DNA of 64,000 nucleotides from Sinorhizobium numidicum (GCF_029892045.1 NZ_CP120367.1:992001-1056000); one strand, 5' to 3'. Positions 1 to 9,035 are shown, numbered from the stretch's first letter. A program made the numbers and translations. Notes: generated by a model not told the origin, from the sequence alone.

Positions 1-648
1 GGGGTTAAGATCCGGCAAAAAATTCACGCCTGCTCTGTTACTTGCCGCGGCCCAACTGTGAGGCGTGCCGGATGTCGGTATCGCAAGAGCGAACACGAGC
101 ACGCGACCTCTGTCGCCCGCATCAATCACGGCGGGCGCGCTCGCTTCGGCCAAATCATGTCCAGCCCCAGCCGTCTTGATTTGAAGGCGGTCTAAAGTCG
201 CCAAAGTTTCGAGTAGGCCGGCAGGTCCCCAATCAAGGACGTGGTTATTGGCAAGGACGCAGCAATCCACGTCGGCAACGATGAGACAGGAAGCGTTCTC
301 GGGGCTCATCCGATAGTTGATGCCTTTCGGAACATAGTCGTTGCTGCGGGTTATGGCGGTTTCGAGATTGATAATGCGGACATCTGGCCGTGCACGATCG
401 AATTCGTCCAACGCCGCTCCCCAGATGTAAGCTGGGTCCGTCGGCCGAGGGATGGGTCCGTGTGCCCTCTCCGCCAGAAGAACGTAATCCCCGGCCGATC
501 GAAGATAGCCCTCGTACAGAACCGGATCACATGCATTGGGCAGCACCTGATCAATGCCCCGTCCGGTCATGACGTCGCCGCAGAGGAAGAGCTGGACTGT
601 CCGCTCTTCCACAACCATGTTCGATGGTAAATCTCCGATCGCGCTCAT
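1..648 (-). CDS. CapA-family metallophosphatase-like protein, partial (3' end beyond window start)
   Basis: The reverse strand reads open from an ATG at 648 to the window edge (216 codons, no stop reached). The protein has the CapA/poly-gamma-glutamate synthesis protein pattern: the metal-site motif GDVMTGRG near residue 25, NLETAIT near 90, and ANNHVLDWG near 130. CapA proteins have a calcineurin-like phosphoesterase fold and are often linked to capsule or polyglutamate export, but many members have unknown substrates. No signal peptide is visible, so a cytoplasmic role is possible. The C-terminal part lies outside the window, so its completeness cannot be judged. Family assignment is firm; function is not. 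Confidence 0.85.
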   Translation of the reverse strand, partial: MSAIGDLPSNMVVEERTVQLFLCGDVMTGRGIDQVLPNACDPVLYEGYLRSAGDYVLLAERAHGPIPRPTDPAYIWGAALDEFDRARPDVRIINLETAITRSNDYVPKGINYRMSPENASCLIVADVDCCVLANNHVLDWGPAGLLETLATLDRLQIKTAGAGHDLAEASAPAVIDAGDRGRVLVFALAIPTSGTPHSWAAASNRAGVNFLPDLNP

Positions 649-837
649 AACTGCCGACCTCTGTTGATCCAAACCCAATGGGGCTCAGCCGCGGTGCGGC
701 CGGTGCGATGGGCGGTCCCCAAAAGACACTGGACCCATGGGATGTGAACTGCGATCAGAGGCAGGATAACAGTTTCTTTGCCCGAAGGTCGCTCAAGAAT
801 GGTCGACGAAGGTTTGGTCACAGTCTTCGCCGGATTA

Positions 838-865
838 CCCGAGGCGGCAATCTGGCCGCCTCGGG
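838..865. terminator. Perfect 11-bp stem hairpin downstream of the purine permease
   Basis: CCCGAGGCGGC (838-848) pairs perfectly with GCCGCCTCGGG (855-865) around a 6-base loop. It lies just past the permease stop codon on its coding strand and before the capA-like gene. There is no T-run on either side, so it may act as an RNA 3'-end stabiliser or a Rho-assisted stop rather than a classical intrinsic terminator. Confidence 0.55.
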
Positions 866-874
866 AGTGATCGA

Positions 875-2167
875 TCAACCGCCGAAAAACGCGAAGCGGA
901 CGACGAACAGAGCGGCGACGAGCTGCGTTGCCGGATGGATCACGCTCCACTTGCCGGTGCATACCTTCAGGACCACGTAGCTCACGAAGCCGAAGGCAAG
1001 GCCGTTGGCGATCGAATAGGTGAACGGCATTGCGATCGCCGTTAGCGCCGCTGGGGCCGCCTCTGTCAGATCGTCCCAATCGATTTCGGTGAGCTCGCGC
1101 ATCATCAACCCTGCGACGTAGAGCAGCGCCGGTGCAGTCGCATAGGACGGAACGGCTGCGGCAAGCGGCGAAATGAAAAGCGCGGCGAGAAACAGCACCG
1201 AGATGACGAGTGCAGTCAAACCGGTGCGGCCGCCGGCCTGCACGCCGGAGGCGCTTTCGACATAGGCCGTCGTGCTGCTGGTGCCAATCAGCGAGCCGGC
1301 GATGATGGCGGAGCTATCGGAAAGCAGGGCGCGTCCGAGGCGGCTGGGCTTGCCCTCTTCCACCAGTCTCGCCCGCTTGGCAACACCGATCAGCGTGCCG
1401 GTTGCATCGAAGACTTCGACCAGCACGAAAACGAGGATGACATGGACGAGACCGCCATGCAGCGCGCCCATGATGTCGAGTTGCAGGAAGGTCGGCGCGA
1501 TGCTCGGCGGCACCGAGACCACACCCTTGAACTCGGAAACGCCGAGAAGCATCGAGAGGACCGTGACCACCAGGATGCCGATCAAGATCGACCCCCGTAC
1601 CCGGAGCGAATCGAGCACCGCGATGACGAAGAAGCCGAGGATGGCGAGCAGCGGACCGGTCTGCTTCAAATCGCCGAGGCCAACCAGCGTCGCTGGGTTG
1701 TCGACGACGATGCCGGCATTCTTGAGGGCGATGATGCCGAGAAACAGGCCGATACCGGTTGCAATCGCGCTGCGCAGCGAATGCGGAATGCCGGCGATCA
1801 GCCAGCTTCGCACGCCCGTAACGGTCAGCAGCAGGAAGATGAGGCCGGAAATGAACACAGCGCCGAGCGCCTGCTGCCAAGTGAAGCCGAGGGCCGCGAC
1901 CACGGTAAAGGCGAAGAAGGCATTGAGGCCCATGCCCGGCGCCATGCCGATCGGCCAGTTGGCGACGAGAGCCATGACGGCGGATCCGAGCGCGGCGGCG
2001 AGACAGGTCGCGACGAAGACGGCATCGCGGTCCATGCCCGTGGTCGACAGGATATCCGGGTTGACGAAGATGATGTAGGACATCGTCAGGAACGTCGTGA
2101 GGCCGGCGACCACCTCGGTGCGGACAGTCGTGTCGTGGTCTTTCAGCTTGAAAAGTCGTTCAAACAT
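875..2167 (-). CDS. NCS2-family purine permease (AzgA/PbuG type)
   Basis: Predicted inner-membrane protein of 430 residues that imports adenine, guanine or hypoxanthine with protons. The family features are clear: EVVAGLTTFLTMSYIIFVNP near residue 15, GMGLNAFFAF near 80 and a late SSTTAYVESASG motif, with about a dozen hydrophobic segments. Length matches AzgA-type permeases. The open frame extends about 114 codons further upstream, but those residues are basic and unlike the family. The ATG at 2167 is preceded by GGGAGG at a good distance, so I place the start there. It is monocistronic, between a hairpin and a long non-coding stretch. The exact purine specificity cannot be read. Confidence 0.92.
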   Translation of the reverse strand: MFERLFKLKDHDTTVRTEVVAGLTTFLTMSYIIFVNPDILSTTGMDRDAVFVATCLAAALGSAVMALVANWPIGMAPGMGLNAFFAFTVVAALGFTWQQALGAVFISGLIFLLLTVTGVRSWLIAGIPHSLRSAIATGIGLFLGIIALKNAGIVVDNPATLVGLGDLKQTGPLLAILGFFVIAVLDSLRVRGSILIGILVVTVLSMLLGVSEFKGVVSVPPSIAPTFLQLDIMGALHGGLVHVILVFVLVEVFDATGTLIGVAKRARLVEEGKPSRLGRALLSDSSAIIAGSLIGTSSTTAYVESASGVQAGGRTGLTALVISVLFLAALFISPLAAAVPSYATAPALLYVAGLMMRELTEIDWDDLTEAAPAALTAIAMPFTYSIANGLAFGFVSYVVLKVCTGKWSVIHPATQLVAALFVVRFAFFGG

Positions 2168-3166
2168 TTTTCCTCCCTTGGCAGACGCCTCTCGACGCAG
2201 CCGAACGACAGAGATCGGTTCGCTCTCCTCCAGCGGCCGATCATTGCATTTGACCACTCGCTCTCTTGCGATCGTGATCCAGGCCTGCGGCCCGCGCCGG
2301 ATGAGAACGGCGATCGCCTCATGCGCAGCGAGACGATTGTGCGTCTTCACGCGCATGATCGCTAGCCACCCATTTCGCAGCCGGATGCGAAAGACTTTCA
2401 AATTTTCCAAGGCATTCGAGCTGGATGCTTTTGCAGATTTGAGGCGTCGCCTGCGCGGCGCATAAGGTCTCGACACACCCGCCATCCACTGTGCGGGCCG
2501 CAAGGTCACCCCTTTTTTACGGCGACGGCGTCTGATGGGCCAAAAAGAATTTGGTGCAGCTAAGCGTGCGAAAACACTGGCTTCGCCAAAAAGTTCTGAT
2601 GGGATTTACCAAAGAAAATTGATGCAGGCCTGCTAAATCGACGGCGCTGGGCGTCTCCGATGATCGGTATGAGACCGGTGACCAGCTGGATATCGTGCCG
2701 GCTACCGGCACATGCCAGCTTTTGATACCATCGGGAGGCTGCCGGCCAGCCAATAGCATCCTTGCGATGGTTGCCCGGGCCTGAAGCCACAGAGACTTGT
2801 AATTGCCGCCGATTCCAGGTTGCCGCAGGGAGCAGCTCGGCGGCTGCTCTAAATAACACTCTTCCTTACGGAGGAGCGGACATTTCTGCCTGGCTGCCAC
2901 GCGCGGATCGCCGAAGATCTATTATCGAACTCCGCCCCAGGTCCGCATCCCAATGAGCCTCGAGACATCGCCGTTCAGTCCTGCGGCTTCGAGTAGATCG
3001 AGTTGGCATTGAGGGTGCAATATGTTGCCCTAGCGACGTTTTGCGTCCCGCGAAATCCCGACCGTTCGCAATTAAGTTCTGTCCGCTGATAGCACATAGG
3101 CAGATTGAGCCGGTCCCGCAGCCTATCATCGAGCAACAGACGAATTCGACGAATAGGATGATCCAT
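2168..3166. other. About 1 kb without a supported gene
   Basis: This divergent space separates the permease from the aminotransferase. Open frames exist on both strands but none resembles a known protein or has a convincing ribosome site. A hairpin with a 7-bp stem (GAGCAGC at 2830-2836, GCTGCTC at 2843-2849) is followed by an AT-rich stretch. I searched for a purine-riboswitch-like core upstream of the permease and did not recognise one. It probably holds both promoters. Confidence 0.5.
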
Positions 3167-4450
3167 ATGAACTACTTTGCTGTAAATCGGTCGGCCGAAG
3201 AAGATGAAGGCGAAGCAAAATGGGAGCGTATCCGCGCAGAATTTCCAGCACAGGAACCATTCCTGAACTTGAACAACGCCGCGGTCAGTCCCCCTCCAAC
3301 CGTCGTTGAGGAGGCGGTGGTCGACGCCTACCGCTTCATCAGCCGCAATCCCGACTACAACATGTGGAGCAGGCTCGACACCGCCCTCCCCGGCATCAAA
3401 CGAGAGCTGGCGGAACTCATCGATTGCACCCCCGAAGAGATCGCGCTGAACCGGAATTCGTCCGAGGGCCTCTCGACGGCAATCTTCGGAATACCGCTCA
3501 CCAAAGGCGATCAGGTGCTGATCTCGGTTTGGGACTACCCGAGCGTCCGTGCCGGATGGCTTCAGCGGCAACAGCGCGAGGGCATCGAGGTTGCAAACTG
3601 CGCTTTCGACCTCATGGACAGCGACGACGACATCATCGAAGCCTATGTCGACGCGATGACGCCCCGTACCCGCGTCCTGCAGCTGACGCATATGTACCAT
3701 TGGAACGGGCGGGTCCTTCCCGTCAGGCGACTCTGCGCGATAGCCCGGGAGCGAAACATCATCACCATTGTCGATGGGGCTCAGACATTCGCTCAAATGC
3801 CGGTCAGCTTTCGCGAACTCGATTGCGACTTCTTTGTCACGAGCCTTCACAAATGGCTTGGTGCGCCGGTCGGCAACGGCATGCTGATCGTCAATGAACG
3901 CCAGATCGACCAAACCTGGCCATTGCTTGCACCTTTCGACCAGCCAGCCTTGCACATAGACAAGTTCGACCACTGGAATCTGGGCACATACAATTCCGCG
4001 CTACAGGCGGGAATCGCGCCTGCAATTCAGTTCCACAAGGCGATTGGCGCGGAGAGAAAGCACGCGCGGTTGCGCGAACTCACCCGATATTGGATCGGTC
4101 TCGCCCGTGACATACCCGGCTTCAGGCTCCATACGGCCACCGCTACGGACAACCTCGGGGCGATCAGCCTTTTTTCGATCGACAATCTGGATATGAAAAA
4201 GATCGAGCGCGATCTGCGCGAGAACCACCAGGTCCACGTGAAGTACCGCAAGGTCGAGCACGTCGAGGGCCTGCGGGTTTCACCGCACATCTATATGCTG
4301 AAGAGTGATCTCGATACTTTCGTCGCCGCGCTACGAAACGCGTTGGCGGGTCCCTCGCCTTGCCTTTCGGAGATCAGGCGCAGCAGTTCCGGCCGATCGG
4401 CCCGAGCGCCCGACGCCTTTTCGAACGGCCTCATCTGCGGCGCAGATTGA
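3167..4450 (+). CDS. PLP-dependent class V aminotransferase-like protein
   Basis: Protein of about 427 residues with the cysteine-desulfurase/isopenicillin-N-epimerase fold. LNLNNAAVSPPP near residue 34 is the typical N-terminal motif. VDGAQTF (D203, Q206) contacts the cofactor, and SLHKW puts the PLP-binding lysine at about 229. No conserved active-site cysteine loop for sulfur transfer is evident, so an epimerase or aminotransferase role is likelier than desulfurase. The start at 3167 follows AGGA at 8 bases; an ATG at 3158 is an alternative. The last ~35 residues look like a non-conserved tail. The 3' end overlaps the convergent next gene by 20 bases. Substrate unknown. Confidence 0.85.
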   Translation: MNYFAVNRSAEEDEGEAKWERIRAEFPAQEPFLNLNNAAVSPPPTVVEEAVVDAYRFISRNPDYNMWSRLDTALPGIKRELAELIDCTPEEIALNRNSSEGLSTAIFGIPLTKGDQVLISVWDYPSVRAGWLQRQQREGIEVANCAFDLMDSDDDIIEAYVDAMTPRTRVLQLTHMYHWNGRVLPVRRLCAIARERNIITIVDGAQTFAQMPVSFRELDCDFFVTSLHKWLGAPVGNGMLIVNERQIDQTWPLLAPFDQPALHIDKFDHWNLGTYNSALQAGIAPAIQFHKAIGAERKHARLRELTRYWIGLARDIPGFRLHTATATDNLGAISLFSIDNLDMKKIERDLRENHQVHVKYRKVEHVEGLRVSPHIYMLKSDLDTFVAALRNALAGPSPCLSEIRRSSSGRSARAPDAFSNGLICGAD

Positions 4451-4937
4451 TCTCGCTTGTGACGACACTTTTGCCGGTGGCCAGATCAGTATCGATGGTC
4501 GCTAACGTAATTCGATTGCTCCCGACTTTGCGTATCTGCATGTTCGCACTGTGATCGCCATTGACAATTTTCGCCCACCGGACCGCGAGGTTGATCGTAT
4601 TGCCGCGCCTCTGTCCGGAAAGTGCTGATCTGCCGCCCTGCGGCCCAATGTAAACACCGCTGTACCGCTCGCCAGCCGCTCTTAAGTCCGCTGCAATGGT
4701 TCGTGACACCAACACCAACGCTCGGCAGGTGCCCCGCATCGTAAGCGACGGCCCGCTGGCGCTAGAGGCAATATTGCAGCTCACAGTCATCGGCGATCTG
4801 TCGAGGCGAAGCCTTACTGTCCCTCGGCCGGTCCATTCTCCCTGTAAGGATTCCAGGAAAGGCGCTTCGTCTGGAAACGCTGGTCCGGCTGTCAGCGGCA
4901 AAGAACCCATTATGAGGAGTCGCCATAGGATCTTCAT
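4431..4937 (-). CDS. Small predicted exported protein, function unknown
   Basis: Protein of 168 residues beginning with a Sec-type signal: MKILWRLL, a hydrophobic core, and a likely cut near PAFPDEA. The mature part begins with LQGEWTGRGTVRLRL, a pattern seen in small lipocalin-like or beta-rich exported proteins, and has alternating hydrophobic residues. The open frame continues 54 codons upstream, but only the ATG at 4937 gives a signal peptide. Its 3' end overlaps the convergent aminotransferase gene. I do not recognise a named family. Confidence 0.65.
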   Translation of the reverse strand: MKILWRLLIMGSLPLTAGPAFPDEAPFLESLQGEWTGRGTVRLRLDRSPMTVSCNIASSASGPSLTMRGTCRALVLVSRTIAADLRAAGERYSGVYIGPQGGRSALSGQRRGNTINLAVRWAKIVNGDHSANMQIRKVGSNRITLATIDTDLATGKSVVTSEINLRRR

Positions 4938-5108
4938 ATCGCACCATGTGGCAGGAAAATGATTAGCAGTTCGCGACGAGGGGAACGCTTTCGACCAACC
5001 CGGTGTTCCTGGATGCATCACTTTGTGATGACCACATTCGTTTATGGTCAAGGATAGCTCGCCCCCCGCAAGGTCGATCCGGCTGCGAGGAACGGCCACT
5101 CCGATGCC

Positions 5109-5444
5109 TTACCGGCGTCGCATCGTTACACCAGCGATGAAACCTGCCGCGCCCGCAATCGCAATGGCGAGCACGATGTGTTCCGCCAGCTTGTGATCTG
5201 CGTTCCTGACCGCGGTCCTGACATCGTCGACGATCATTCGTGACGCGCCGGACGCGATCTCGGCAATCGAGTCCTTCAGCTTTACGACATCCGCCCGAAG
5301 CGCAGCGAGTTGTTCCTCTGGTGAAAGCGGCAATGTCTCTCCCCGCCAGTCGGGCCGCGGTGTCGCTGCAAGCACCTCGTCGACGAGCGGCGCATCGTCC
5401 ACAGTGACCGAGCTGCCGGGCTGTGGTTTGTCAAGTTCGCGCAT
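5109..5444 (-). CDS. Small membrane-anchored protein resembling DUF883/ElaB-YqjD
   Basis: Protein of 111 residues. The N-terminal half is polar. A central amphipathic stretch (EEQLAALRADVVKLKDSIAE) could form a coiled coil. The C-terminus is one membrane segment rich in Ala and Gly followed by MRRR. This layout matches DUF883 proteins (ElaB, YqjD), which tether to the inner membrane and in Escherichia coli can bind ribosomes. The ATG at 5444 sits after GGAGGAG at good spacing, which fixes the start. It is divergent from the SRAP gene. Confidence 0.7.
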   Translation of the reverse strand: MRELDKPQPGSSVTVDDAPLVDEVLAATPRPDWRGETLPLSPEEQLAALRADVVKLKDSIAEIASGASRMIVDDVRTAVRNADHKLAEHIVLAIAIAGAAGFIAGVTMRRR

Positions 5445-5553
5445 CGGTTCTCCTCCTAAATTCGCCTTGAGAAACCCGAGAAGGCAGCGAGGGGTTCCGC
5501 GACGACCGAAGCCTGCGCTGGCCGAGGAGATTCCGCGCACTATGTTCCGCCAC

Positions 5554-6144
5554 ATGTGCAACGACTACGAGCGACATATACAGTGGGCAGAATACTGCAA
5601 GATGATGCAGGACCTGGAACTCGCCATGCCAGCACACCAGAGCGAACTCGACCTGCCGAGCGCGGACGACGTCAAAATCAACGACATCGCCCCAGTCATG
5701 CGGGCGTCCGGGAATCTTGTCGAACTCTTCCCCATGAACTTCGGTTTCCCGCCTGCGGGCCGCGGCGGACCGGTCTTCAACTTCAGATCGGAAGGACGCC
5801 GTTTTACCGACAGCAAACGTTGCCTCATTCCCGCGAGCGCCTTCTTTGAATTCACCGGGAAGACGTACCCCAAGGCAAAGCATCGATTCGCGTTGAAGGA
5901 TGCGCCCTTCATGGCGATCGCTGGCATCTGGCGCGAGGGACAGGGCAACCATCCGCCGGCATTCACCATGCTGACAACGCAGCCAGGACCGGACGTTGCG
6001 CCCTATCACGATCGCCAGGTCGTGGCGCTGCGGCCGGAAGACTGGCCGTCATGGCTTTATCTGAGCAAGCGGGAAGAGGAATTGCTGAGGCCCTCGCCCC
6101 CTGGAGCGTTGACGGCTGAAACCGTCAGATCCGGATCGGATTAG
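5554..6144 (+). CDS. SRAP/YedK-family abasic-site crosslink protein
   Basis: Protein of 196 residues of the SOS response-associated peptidase family (HMCES/YedK), which attaches covalently to abasic sites in single-stranded DNA through the amino group and thiol of Cys2. The sequence starts MCNDYER, so Cys2 is present only if translation starts at 5554. An in-frame ATG at 5542 is closer to the GAGGAG at about 5525 but would bury the cysteine. Other family marks are FNFRSEG (Asn), PASAFFEF (Glu) and YHDRQV (His). In this copy the usual HxRMP motif reads HDRQV. The DNA between this gene and the DUF883-like gene forms their shared upstream region. Confidence 0.88.
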   Translation: MCNDYERHIQWAEYCKMMQDLELAMPAHQSELDLPSADDVKINDIAPVMRASGNLVELFPMNFGFPPAGRGGPVFNFRSEGRRFTDSKRCLIPASAFFEFTGKTYPKAKHRFALKDAPFMAIAGIWREGQGNHPPAFTMLTTQPGPDVAPYHDRQVVALRPEDWPSWLYLSKREEELLRPSPPGALTAETVRSGSD

Positions 6145-6180
6145 CCGGGGATGCCGCGCGCGCTTACTGAAGCTGCCCAC

Positions 6181-7059
6181 TCACCTGCCCATTTCCGTCA
6201 TTTCAGCCACAAGCCACTGCCGAAAAGCCTTCATAGATGCCGTCTCCGCCCGCGACTTCAGTCGTGTCAGCCAATAGGCTCCGGTCAGCGTTGTTATTTC
6301 GAAGGGCTGGACAATTCGTCCCTTTTCGATCTCATGAGCAAACATGGCGACCGGGACAAGGGCGACGCCCACGCCTCGCGCCGCAGCTTCCACAAGAGCT
6401 AACGATGAATCGAACATCCAACCGCGCAGGTTGGGCGGCTCTAGACCTGCAGCCCTGAACCAGATGGCCCATTCGTCTCTTCGGTAGGACCGCAACAACT
6501 CCTCATTCGCCAAGTCTGCCGGACAGCGAAGGCGTTTGCCGAGCGCTGGCGTGCAGACGGGCGAAAGGGGCGCATCCATCAGACGGATTGCATCCGTTCC
6601 ATGCCATGCGCCGTCACCAAAGCGGATAAAGAAATCCAAGCCGTCAATGAGGATGTCGGCGCGATTGTTGTTCGTCTTGAGACGAAGGTCCACATGAGGA
6701 TGCTGTTCCTTGAAGGTCTTCAGCCGCGGTAATAACCAGCCGACCGCGAAGGTCCCGACCATGCCGACCGTCAGTATCTCGTGAAAGTTGCCCTCCTCGA
6801 ACTGGCTCAGCGTGGCGCTCATGCGGCGGAAAGCGTCGGTCAGCACCGGGAGCAACGCATGCCCTTCGTCCGTCAGGGTGAGGCCCCTTGGAAGGCGCTT
6901 AAAGAGCGTCACGCCGAGCGTCGCTTCCAGCGATTTGACCTGATGGCTGATGGCGGTTTGGGTGACCCTAAGTTCGAGCCCTGCACGGGTGAAGCTGCCG
7001 AGCCGTGCAGATGCTTCGAATGCGCGGAGCGCATTGAGCGGCAATTGCGAGACGTCCAT
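6181..7059 (-). CDS. ampR: LysR-family regulator, AmpR/GcvA type, of the adjacent beta-lactamase
   Basis: Protein of 292 residues with an N-terminal winged helix (LPLNALRAFEASARLGSFTRA, then TQTAISHQVKSLE) and a LysR substrate domain with VGTFAVGWLLPRL. This subgroup includes AmpR, which senses muropeptides and controls class A or C beta-lactamase genes. The gene is divergent from a class A beta-lactamase with 177 bases between them, the usual ampR-bla arrangement. The ATG at 7059 follows AGGGAGA. The upstream frame is longer but runs through the intergenic operator region. The symbol is given by context and family, not by a direct match. Confidence 0.82.
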   Translation of the reverse strand: MDVSQLPLNALRAFEASARLGSFTRAGLELRVTQTAISHQVKSLEATLGVTLFKRLPRGLTLTDEGHALLPVLTDAFRRMSATLSQFEEGNFHEILTVGMVGTFAVGWLLPRLKTFKEQHPHVDLRLKTNNNRADILIDGLDFFIRFGDGAWHGTDAIRLMDAPLSPVCTPALGKRLRCPADLANEELLRSYRRDEWAIWFRAAGLEPPNLRGWMFDSSLALVEAAARGVGVALVPVAMFAHEIEKGRIVQPFEITTLTGAYWLTRLKSRAETASMKAFRQWLVAEMTEMGR

Positions 7060-7236
7060 CGAGTTCTCCCTGAACAAGGTCAATATTTTCTCATGTCTGA
7101 TCGGAAAATTGATCAATTGTCTAGGGCAACCCTTCCTGAATACAATCGGCTCGAAGTCAGCGGCCACCCCAGCGCCGCTCCGAAAGGCCGCTATTATCGG
7201 TCTATCGGACGGCTTTCCCGAACAATGGAGACAAGA
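7060..7236. promoter_or_regulatory. Divergent ampR-bla control region with candidate LysR site
   Basis: The space between the divergent genes is AT-rich compared with its flanks. It contains a perfect 12-base palindrome AATTGATCAATT at 7107-7118, next to a TTTTC...GAAAA inverted arrangement at about 7087-7108. LysR proteins typically bind such dyads between divergent genes. Assignment of this dyad to the regulator is an inference from position. Confidence 0.45.
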
Positions 7237-8130
7237 ATGACGATCTCGATATCGCGGCGGGCGGCGCTTGCCGGCTCCCTGCTCGCTGTTCCCGCGCTTG
7301 CATCGCTTCAGGACGGAGCGCGGGCCCGAACCCGGGACGATGCAGAGGCTCGGCTGGCCGAACTCGAACGTGCCCACGGCGGCCGAATTGGCGTGGCTGT
7401 GCTCAACTTGGCGACCGGCAAGCGCGTCGGGCACCGGATCGACGAGCGCTTTTTGATGTGCAGTACCTTCAAGGCTTTGACGGCGGCCCTCGTCCTTGCT
7501 CGCGTCGACCGGGAGGAGGAGCAGCTTGACCGTCGTATCTTTTTTTCGCGTAAGGATCTCGTGGACGGGTCGCCGGTGACCGAAGCCCGGGCGAATAAGG
7601 CCGGCATAACCATCACGGAGCTTTGCGATGCGATGGTGACCCGGAGCGACAATACAGCAGCCAATCTTCTACTCGCCAGTTTAGGCGGACCGGGAGCGCT
7701 GACGGCCTATGTACGTTCGCTCGGCGACGACATCACGCGGCTCGACCGCATCGAACCTGCACTCAACGAACATGACGGGCCTGGAGATCTCCGCGACACC
7801 ACGACGCCGGCGGCAATGCTGGAGACCCTGCGAAAGCTTATCTTTGGCGATGCACTCTCTAAACCCTCGCGCTCCCAGTTGGCTGCCTGGCTGATCACGA
7901 ACAAGACCGGCGACACGCGGTTGCGCGCCGGCTTCCCGGAGAACTGGCTCGTCGGTGACAAGACCGGGGGCAATGGCAACAAGAGCGGGAACAATAACGA
8001 TATCGCCGTAGCGTGGCCCTCGGAGCGCGCACCAATTATCGTTGCGGCCTACTGCCAAATACCGGCGATATCGGCCGAGGAGCGCAACGCTGTTCATGCG
8101 GAGATCGGACGGATTGCCGCACAGGTATAG
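7237..8130 (+). CDS. Class A (serine) beta-lactamase, Tat-type signal peptide
   Basis: Protein of 297 residues. All class A motifs are present: STFK at 76-79 (Ser70/Lys73), SDN at 137-139, EPALN at 173-177 (Glu166, Asn170) and KTG at 242-244. It hydrolyses beta-lactams in the periplasm. The N-terminus ISRRAALAG suggests twin-arginine export. The start at 7237 follows GGAG; METRM at 7225 is less well placed. Cys75 precedes the active serine (Ambler 69) as in several carbapenemases, but the partner cysteine at 238 is absent. The KTG-to-NNDIAV loop is about two residues longer than usual. Resistance spectrum cannot be predicted. Confidence 0.95.
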   Translation: MTISISRRAALAGSLLAVPALASLQDGARARTRDDAEARLAELERAHGGRIGVAVLNLATGKRVGHRIDERFLMCSTFKALTAALVLARVDREEEQLDRRIFFSRKDLVDGSPVTEARANKAGITITELCDAMVTRSDNTAANLLLASLGGPGALTAYVRSLGDDITRLDRIEPALNEHDGPGDLRDTTTPAAMLETLRKLIFGDALSKPSRSQLAAWLITNKTGDTRLRAGFPENWLVGDKTGGNGNKSGNNNDIAVAWPSERAPIIVAAYCQIPAISAEERNAVHAEIGRIAAQV

Positions 8131-8137
8131 GCAGCCA

Positions 8138-8171
8138 GGACGCCACCATCATCGACATGATGATGGCGTCC
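8138..8171. terminator. Convergent-gene hairpin
   Basis: GGACGCC (8138-8144) pairs with GGCGTCC (8165-8171), and an inner CATCATC/GATGATG stem extends it, with a three-base bulge on the left arm. It lies between the convergent beta-lactamase and SIR2 genes and could serve both. No long T-run follows. Confidence 0.55.
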
Positions 8172-8207
8172 GAGCATCTAGCAACCTGGGAATAATCGAA
8201 AGGCTCC

Positions 8208-9035
8208 TTACGAGGCGACGGGCGCCGTCTGCGACACAAGCTTTTTCATGAAGCTCAGAAGCGTTTGTTGGGGATCGGCCCCGTCCCCCGCCACCACCTT
8301 CACCCCCCATTTGCGGAGAACGGCCTCCTGAACCGGACTCGGCTCGTGCATGACGATATAGGACCGTGGCCGGTCATCCTCGTATCCCGAGTGGCGCCAC
8401 GTGCTCCACAAGCGATGGAGCAGGAAACGGATATTAAGGTCCGACATGCTGTAGCCGATGAAAAGAACAGTAGCGCCGAGAGCGTCGCTTCGAAACTTCA
8501 CGTCCAACGGCGAGTCGAACGACAGACGGTCAAAATAATCGCTTTCGGTCAACACGAGCGTCTCCGCGTCGTCGAAGTCGCCATGATATTTGATAATCTG
8601 CGTGACACCGGCTGGCGCACGCGCGATGTCCCTCGCGCTGCTGATCTTGGCGTAAGGGCGACCGTGGACCTCATAGGCAATCTCGAGGTTGCTGTCGTAA
8701 TTTGTCGTATAGATTATTGGAAAGTCGAGGCTGACGATCAGCCGGTGTAATTCCGATTGCTGAACGCGCGGCTCTGACACCTGCCAATTCTGCTTCATCC
8801 AATCAAGAAGCGCATCGAGGGTGCCGCGCTCGAGGCGATAGTATTCGGCGATCGTCTGGTGCGTAACGTCGGGATCCTTCATTATGGAGGCGTTTAGCTG
8901 TAACTCGCCCAACATATGGTCGATGAGCATCTGCCAGGACGGCAAGCCGACGCTCATGGAAACGCCGGCCCCGACGAACAGCAGCGCGTGGCGTCGCCTG
9001 ACCGCTTCGACGATCTCTGAAACAGGCTCGTTCAT
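8208..9035 (-). CDS. Stand-alone SIR2-domain protein
   Basis: Protein of 275 residues of the SIR2_2-type NAD-binding fold. It shows GAGVS at 22-26 (nucleotide loop), TTNYD at 110-114 with the catalytic-type Asn, KYHGDFD with His151, and IGYSMSD near 194. These proteins are often NADases used in anti-phage or inter-bacterial defence rather than deacetylases; there is no zinc-binding cysteine module. It stands alone: neither an Argonaute, TIR nor HerA partner is adjacent. A good GGAG precedes the ATG at 9035. The catalytic residues argue for an active enzyme, but the defence role is inferred. Confidence 0.85.
   Translation of the reverse strand: MNEPVSEIVEAVRRRHALLFVGAGVSMSVGLPSWQMLIDHMLGELQLNASIMKDPDVTHQTIAEYYRLERGTLDALLDWMKQNWQVSEPRVQQSELHRLIVSLDFPIIYTTNYDSNLEIAYEVHGRPYAKISSARDIARAPAGVTQIIKYHGDFDDAETLVLTESDYFDRLSFDSPLDVKFRSDALGATVLFIGYSMSDLNIRFLLHRLWSTWRHSGYEDDRPRSYIVMHEPSPVQEAVLRKWGVKVVAGDGADPQQTLLSFMKKLVSQTAPVAS

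Noticed and set aside
241..630. Plus-strand open frame of 129 codons
   Set aside because: It is the antisense of the CapA-like gene, whose reverse-strand frame runs off the window edge and shows clear family motifs.
2168..2560. Purine riboswitch upstream of the NCS2 permease
   Set aside because: I looked for the conserved three-way-junction core on the reverse strand and could not find it.
2517..2900. Reverse-strand frame of 127 codons upstream of the permease
   Set aside because: Cys- and Pro-rich composition, no family resemblance and no ribosome site; treated as non-coding.
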